Shown here: positions 32,573 to 35,905 of the stretch, piece after piece
Layout of the letters: each line of letters begins with the position of its first letter
How positions within the stretch are numbered: position 1 is the stretch's first letter
Assembly (NCBI GenBank): GCA_023386865.1
Contig: JAEWIV010000238.1
Span: 1-35,905, forward strand
Direction of reading: 5' to 3'
Length of the DNA: 35,905 bases
Source: Pseudomonadota bacterium
GTDB lineage: Bacteria; Pseudomonadota; Alphaproteobacteria; Reyranellales; Reyranellaceae
Program-made: the position numbers and the translations under genes
Notes under the pieces: generated by a model
The model's database searches: none
What the model was told of the DNA's origin: nothing
The model's input: the letters and a program-made list of their open reading frames with translations, nothing else

Positions 32573-33043
32573 TCAGATCTTTGCGACGAGGGCCTCGAGT
32601 TGATCGGTGCAAAGTCCCCAGCCTTCGTGGAACCCCATCTTCTCGTGCGCTTCGCGGTCGGCCACTGTCCAGTGGCGGACATGTGCGGTGTAGCGTGTCT
32701 TGCCGCTCCCCGGACCGCCCTCGTCCTCGAAGGTGAGGGTCAGGGTCATGAACGGTTTCTCCGACGGCTCCCACGCTTTCACGAATGCGTCGGTGGACAC
32801 CAGCTTCTCGTTGGGCACCACTTCGAGATAGACGCCGCGATTCGGCATGTCCTTGCCGTCGGGACCGCGCATGACGAAGTTTGCGCTGCCGCCCGGGCGC
32901 ACGTCGATCTCGACGACTGGCGTGGTGTAGGGTTTCGGCGCGAACCACTGCTTGAGCAGCTCGGGATCGGTCCAGGCGCGATAGACCTTCTCGCGCGGGG
33001 CGTCGATCAAGCGGGTGAGGACGAGGTCGCGATCGGCAGACAT
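32573..33043 (-). CDS. SRPBCC/AHSA1-type (START-like) domain protein
   Basis: 156 residues of the AHSA1/CalC fold: LVLTRLIDAPREKVYRAWTDP at the start, the conserved WFAPKPYTTPVVEIDVRPGG and the end LEALVAKI. These domains bind hydrophobic ligands. The ATG at 33043 has GAGGAG upstream, which decides the start. It lies 11 bp before the VOC gene, so the two are one operon, a frequent pair in soil bacteria, often next to an ArsR-type regulator, which is missing here. Divergent from the YffB-like gene (95 bp between starts). Confidence 0.92.
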   Translation of the reverse strand: MSADRDLVLTRLIDAPREKVYRAWTDPELLKQWFAPKPYTTPVVEIDVRPGGSANFVMRGPDGKDMPNRGVYLEVVPNEKLVSTDAFVKAWEPSEKPFMTLTLTFEDEGGPGSGKTRYTAHVRHWTVADREAHEKMGFHEGWGLCTDQLEALVAKI

Positions 33044-33138
33044 ATGCTTCTCCTCGAGGTCAATCACGTTGCTAACCCGAGGACGAACGGGCTATCCAGC
33101 TCCCGACATCGCTCGGTGCATTTAATTGCGAGGGACAC

Positions 33139-33483
33139 ATGGCGGTCACAATCTATGGCATCAAAAATTGTGACACGATGAAGAAGGCGCGTGCGTGGCT
33201 GGACAAGAAGGGCGTCGCCTACGCCTTCCACGACTACAAGGCAGCCGGTATCGAGCGCGACCGACTGGAAGGCTGGGCGGCCAAGGTCGGCTGGGAGGCG
33301 CTGCTCAACCGCTCCGGTACGACCTTCCGCAAGCTGCCCGACAACGAAAAGGACGGCCTTAGCGAAAAGAAGGCGATCGCGCTGATGCTCGATCAGCCAT
33401 CCATGATCAAGCGCCCCGTGCTCGACGTCGGCGGCAAGCTCCTCGTCGGCTTCAAGCCGGAACAGTACGAGCAGGCCTTCTGA
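33139..33483 (+). CDS. ArsC/Spx-family protein (YffB-like)
   Basis: 114 residues with the ArsC/Spx thioredoxin-like fold: YGIKNCDTMKKARAWLDKKG (single Cys11, C-x-x-x rather than CxxC), FHDYKAAGI, LLNRSGTTFRKLP and a C-terminal PVLDVGGKLLVGFKPEQY. It is of the YffB group, whose physiological substrate is not fixed; arsenate reductase activity should not be assumed, as no ars operon is nearby. The ATG at 33139 has GAGGG at good spacing. A perfect 13-bp hairpin follows the stop. Confidence 0.9.
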   Translation: MAVTIYGIKNCDTMKKARAWLDKKGVAYAFHDYKAAGIERDRLEGWAAKVGWEALLNRSGTTFRKLPDNEKDGLSEKKAIALMLDQPSMIKRPVLDVGGKLLVGFKPEQYEQAF

Positions 33484-33485
33484 TC

Positions 33486-33520
33486 GCAATCCGTCCAGGC
33501 GAAGTCGCTGGACGGATTGC
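33486..33520 (+). terminator. Strong stem-loop after the YffB-like gene
   Basis: GCAATCCGTCCAG (33486-33498) and CTGGACGGATTGC (33508-33520) form a perfect 13-bp stem with a 9-nt loop, immediately after the stop codon. It lies 52 bp before the 3' end of the convergent homocysteine S-methyltransferase, so it can act on both transcripts. No clear T-run. Confidence 0.65.
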
Positions 33521-33572
33521 TGGTCGGTTCTGCGCACCGCGGCGCGAAGCGCGGAGGCTAGAGGGCCCTTCT

Positions 33573-34535
33573 CTATGCCGCGCGCCTCACCTCGCGGCAG
33601 GCGAGGGCGATGCATTCGATATGGCGGTGATCGGTGCCGCAGCAGCCGCCCAGCACGTTGATCTGCGGATGACGCCGCAACAGCTCGCGATATTCGCCGC
33701 CCAGCTCGACCGGGCTACCGGCGTCGAGATCGGCAGAGTTGTTCAGTTCCTCGTGGCTGCGCTTGGAGGCGTTGGCGCGCAACCCGCCCAGCCGGCGGGT
33801 CCACGGCTCGTTGCCCAGCACCGCCTGGAAGTGTGTGGGATGGGCGCAATTGATCATGTAATAGGCCGGGCCCTTGCCGGTCACGACGTCGACTTCGCAG
33901 ATCGCGTCGACCAGGCTCTGGCCCGTCGGCAGACGGCCGTCGGTCTCGACGGTGAACGAGACGACCACGGGAACGTCGGCCGCCGCTGCCGCCCGCGTGA
34001 TGCCGATCGCCTCGTTGGCGTTGGTCATGGTGATGGCGCTCACCATGTCGACCCCGGCCTCGGCGAAAGCTCCGATCTGCAGGCGGTGGTAGCTCTCCGC
34101 ATCCGGTGCGGACATGACCTGGCCTGGATCGTAGCCGTCGCCGCGCGGCCCGACACAGCCGCTCACGACCATTGGCGAGGAAGCGGTCTCATGGCGGGCG
34201 CGCAGATCGTGCATGAGCTGCACCGACTCCTTGTTGACCGCGGCGATCTCGGCGGCCGAGTAGCCGAGCTTGTCGCCCCAGTCGGGACTGGCGCGCCAGG
34301 TCGGACTCTCGAGGACGAAGCCCATCCGGTCGGCCTTGGCGATGGCGATGTAGCGTTCGTAGTAGCGCACCAGGGCTTCCCGGCCCTTGGCGTCGCGCAG
34401 CAGGTGGAACGCCCCGAAGTAGGGCAGGTCGAAGCCGTCCTGAAAGATCAGCGTCGTCTCGATGCCGCCGTCGGTGAGGAAGAGGGTGCCGTTGCTCTGC
34501 GGCAGGGCATGACGGTACTTGGCGATGTCGGCCAT
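33573..34535 (-). CDS. Homocysteine S-methyltransferase family protein
   Basis: 320 residues, TIM-barrel methyltransferase of the BhmT/MmuM type. Zinc ligands are visible as Cys in MINCAHPTHF and the two Cys in VLGGCCGTDHRHI near the end; the N-terminal LTDGGIETTL is typical. It probably transfers a methyl group from S-methylmethionine or a related donor to homocysteine. Start taken at the ATG at 34535 (MADIAKYRH) with GGAG upstream; an ATG at 34553 would add six residues. Divergent from the AraC-type regulator with 124 bp between starts, which suggests control by it. Confidence 0.9.
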   Translation of the reverse strand: MADIAKYRHALPQSNGTLFLTDGGIETTLIFQDGFDLPYFGAFHLLRDAKGREALVRYYERYIAIAKADRMGFVLESPTWRASPDWGDKLGYSAAEIAAVNKESVQLMHDLRARHETASSPMVVSGCVGPRGDGYDPGQVMSAPDAESYHRLQIGAFAEAGVDMVSAITMTNANEAIGITRAAAAADVPVVVSFTVETDGRLPTGQSLVDAICEVDVVTGKGPAYYMINCAHPTHFQAVLGNEPWTRRLGGLRANASKRSHEELNNSADLDAGSPVELGGEYRELLRRHPQINVLGGCCGTDHRHIECIALACREVRRAA

Positions 34536-34605
34536 TGTATATTCACTCCACATGAGGGCGCCGTGGCGCGGGCCGGCAAAATATGGGAATCACAGCCCAC
34601 GCAAA

Positions 34606-34641
34606 TGTCCGTGCGGCCAGTTTTCTTGACCGTGCGGCCAG
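34606..34641. promoter_or_regulatory. 15-bp direct repeats with 21-bp period, candidate AraC-type operator
   Basis: TGTCCGTGCGGCCAG (34606-34620) and TGACCGTGCGGCCAG (34627-34641) differ at one base and are exactly 21 bp apart, two helical turns, so both face the same side of the DNA. They lie 18 bp before the AraC gene start and upstream of the divergent homocysteine S-methyltransferase. AraC-family proteins often bind such tandem half-sites. Confidence 0.6.
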
Positions 34642-34659
34642 ATCCAGCGGGAGCGCCGA

Positions 34660-35610
34660 TTGATCGATCCCCTGTCGCAAGTGCTGGGCTCCGTCCGCCT
34701 GGTCGGCGGTGTGTTCCTCGAAGCGCATTTCACCGCTCCCTGGTCCACGTTTGCCCACGTCACCGCCGACGACATCAGGCCCTTCGTCGAGGCCCCCGGC
34801 GAGATCATCGCCTATCACTTTGTCGTCGCAGGCCGGATGCTGTGCAGCCTCGAACGCAGCCCGCCGATGGAAGTCGCCGCCGGCGAGGTCGTGTTGCTGC
34901 CGCGCAACGGCGTGCATACGCTGAGCAGCGCAGCAGGCCTGCCGCCAATCGAGGCCGGTGATCTCATCCAGGTGGACGAGAGTGGCTTGGCGCGCATCGA
35001 CCATGGCGGCGGCGGCGAGGCGACCCATGTCGTCTGTGGCTATCTCGCGACGGAAGAAATCCACAATCCCCTGATCGCCACGCTTCCGGCAATGCTGAAG
35101 CTCGACATCGCCAAGGGCGCGTCGCGTGCCTGGGTCGAAGCCTCGGTCCGCTTCGCTGCAAACGAGCTGGCGGCCGGCAAATTCGGCTCATCCCACGTGA
35201 TGTCGCGGCTGTCCGAGCTGCTGTTCGTCGAGGCCGTGCGCGACTACGCCCAGACCCTCGAGGGCGAGCGCTCGGGCTGGCTGGGCGGTCTGAATGACCC
35301 GCAGATCGGGCGGGCGCTGGCGTTGCTGCATGGCGATGTCGGCACTGACTGGACGACCGACCGGCTGGCACGCGAGGTCTCCATGTCGCGCAGCGCCTTC
35401 AACGAGCGCTTCACCGCCCTGGTCGGCGCGCCCCCGATCAAGTACCTCACTCAGTGGCGCCTGCAGCTGGCGAAGGAGAAGCTGCGTGACGGTCGACAGA
35501 GCATCGCCCAGATCGCCCATGCCGTCGGCTACGAGTCGGAATTTGCATTCAATCGGGCCTTCAAGCGGGAGTTCGGTCAGCCGCCGGCCCGATGGCGCGA
35601 TGGAAGATGA
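34660..35610 (+). CDS. AraC-family transcriptional regulator
   Basis: 316 residues. The N-terminal part (about 1-180) is a cupin_6-type ligand-binding region, with GRMLCSLERSPPMEVAAGEV and VLLPRNGVHTLS. The C-terminal 100 residues are a double HTH: DRLAREVSMSRSAFNERFTALVG and QIAHAVGYESEFAFNRAFKREFG. The start is a TTG at 34660, preceded by GGGAG at good spacing. Tandem 15-bp repeats at 34606-34641 lie just upstream, and the homocysteine S-methyltransferase gene is divergent, so it probably controls itself and that gene. Ligand unknown. Confidence 0.92.
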   Translation: MIDPLSQVLGSVRLVGGVFLEAHFTAPWSTFAHVTADDIRPFVEAPGEIIAYHFVVAGRMLCSLERSPPMEVAAGEVVLLPRNGVHTLSSAAGLPPIEAGDLIQVDESGLARIDHGGGGEATHVVCGYLATEEIHNPLIATLPAMLKLDIAKGASRAWVEASVRFAANELAAGKFGSSHVMSRLSELLFVEAVRDYAQTLEGERSGWLGGLNDPQIGRALALLHGDVGTDWTTDRLAREVSMSRSAFNERFTALVGAPPIKYLTQWRLQLAKEKLRDGRQSIAQIAHAVGYESEFAFNRAFKREFGQPPARWRDGR

Positions 35611-35625
35611 CGAAATTTCAACATA

Positions 35626-35655
35626 TTGTTTTGTCTTATTAATCCATTGTATGAA
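35626..35655 (+). promoter_or_regulatory. Possible promoter of the lipoprotein gene
   Basis: A marked A/T-rich stretch follows the AraC gene. TTGTTT (35626-35631), an 18-bp spacer and TATGAA (35650-35655) fit a sigma-70-type promoter 49 bp before the ATG at 35704. Alternative -35 boxes exist nearby. Confidence 0.45.
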
Positions 35656-35703
35656 TAGGAATCAGGCCGCCCAAGACGGCCATCACCCCTCTGAGGTCGT
35701 GTC

Positions 35704-35905
35704 ATGAACACCAAGCTCGTTGCCGTGATCGCGCTGCCGCTTGTCCTCACTCTCTCGGCGTGCGGCGATACCTGGGGAGAACGCGCCGTTACCGGCGGTG
35801 CCATGGGGGCCGGCACCGGCCTGGCGGTCGGCGCAGTAGCCGGTTGGCCGCTGCTGGCGCCGGTGCTGGTCGGCACGGCCGTGGGCGCCGGTATCGGCGC
35901 TGCGA
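35704..35905 (+). CDS. Glycine-zipper lipoprotein (partial, runs off the window)
   Basis: The first 67 residues are present. Residues 1-20 are a lipoprotein signal with lipobox LSAC (acylated Cys20); then GERAVTGGAMGAGTGLAVGAVAG and VGTAVGAGIGAA form a glycine-zipper hydrophobic segment typical of small envelope lipoproteins. The ATG at 35704 has GAGG upstream, and a plausible promoter lies in the A/T-rich spacer. The 3' end is beyond base 35905. Function unknown; such proteins associate with the outer membrane. Confidence 0.8.
   Translation, partial: MNTKLVAVIALPLVLTLSACGDTWGERAVTGGAMGAGTGLAVGAVAGWPLLAPVLVGTAVGAGIGAA

Noticed and set aside
32562..32948. N-terminal extension of the tandem VOC protein
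   Set aside because: It is out-of-frame translation of the SRPBCC gene on the same strand; the ATG at 32561 has a good ribosome site.
33139..33483. Arsenate reductase function for the ArsC-family protein
   Set aside because: The fold fits, but it is YffB-like and there is no arsR, arsB or acr3 nearby.
1..35905. An encapsulin shell gene, ferritin-like cargo or other nanocompartment genes
   Set aside because: I looked for an HK97-like protein of 260-300 residues next to the DyP gene and elsewhere and found none; all genes of that size have other assignments.
1..35905. CRISPR arrays, tRNA or rRNA genes, insertion sequences, prophage genes
   Set aside because: No regular repeat-spacer pattern, no cloverleaf, no transposase or integrase motif and no phage structural gene visible in either strand.

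Overview
This is a gene-dense, high-GC chromosomal window (about 65% G+C by eye). The gene families fit an alphaproteobacterium of Rhodospirillales/Reyranella type: PaoABC-like molybdo-aldehyde oxidoreductase, HWE-family and hybrid sensor kinases, DUF808, a DUF4166 gene next to a TIGR01777-type SDR, and PRC-barrel and PepSY-like small secreted proteins. The taxonomic placement is inferred from gene content, not from a marker gene. I see no rRNA, tRNA, CRISPR array, transposase, integrase or prophage gene. The long open frames antisense to many genes are GC-driven shadows.

Layout. (1) 1-2140: a 38-residue Cys-rich protein (minus strand), divergent from a two-CBS protein and a metallo-beta-lactamase/double-rhodanese fusion, which suggests sulfur chemistry. 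(2) 2154-6275, minus strand: paoA-paoB-paoC with ATGA overlaps, followed by a small secreted PepSY-like gene. (3) 6409-8030: an unrecognised 411-residue protein and a small membrane protein. (4) 8040-16783: a 1130-residue PAS/GAF hybrid histidine kinase, a DUF808 membrane protein, a YihY/BrkB protein, a VOC protein, an HWE-type PAS kinase and a DyP-type peroxidase. The peroxidase ends in an encapsulin-type cargo-loading peptide, but no shell gene is in the window. (5) 16918-20297, minus strand: an unknown 100-residue protein, a Tat-exported alpha/beta hydrolase, an amidase and a PRC-barrel protein. (6) 20671-22179: an amidohydrolase with a Tat motif placed unusually far from its N-terminus. 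(7) 22254-25864: an RibD/DHFR-like reductase divergent from a GbsR/MarR-type regulator. The regulator is followed by a DUF4166 gene and a membrane-domain/SDR fusion; two related 20-bp palindromes lie at the regulator start and before DUF4166. (8) 25809-29187, minus strand: msrB and a frameshifted msrA, then (upstream) a retropepsin-like protease, alpha/beta hydrolase and MBL-fold enzyme in a compact operon. (9) 29304-31793: an 829-residue protein with a C39-like cysteine-peptidase N-terminus and an autotransporter-like beta-strand passenger, but no visible signal peptide or translocator. (10) 31797-35905: VOC and SRPBCC genes, an ArsC/YffB-like protein, a homocysteine S-methyltransferase divergent from an AraC regulator with a 21-bp-period direct repeat before it, and the start of a glycine-zipper lipoprotein that runs off the window.

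Common themes are redox and stress defence (DyP, Msr, MBL-rhodanese, VOC, YffB, aldehyde oxidoreductase) and small envelope proteins. The best leads for something new are the apparently orphan encapsulin cargo DyP, the peptidase-passenger hybrid, and the self-contained regulator/operator/DUF4166/SDR cassette.
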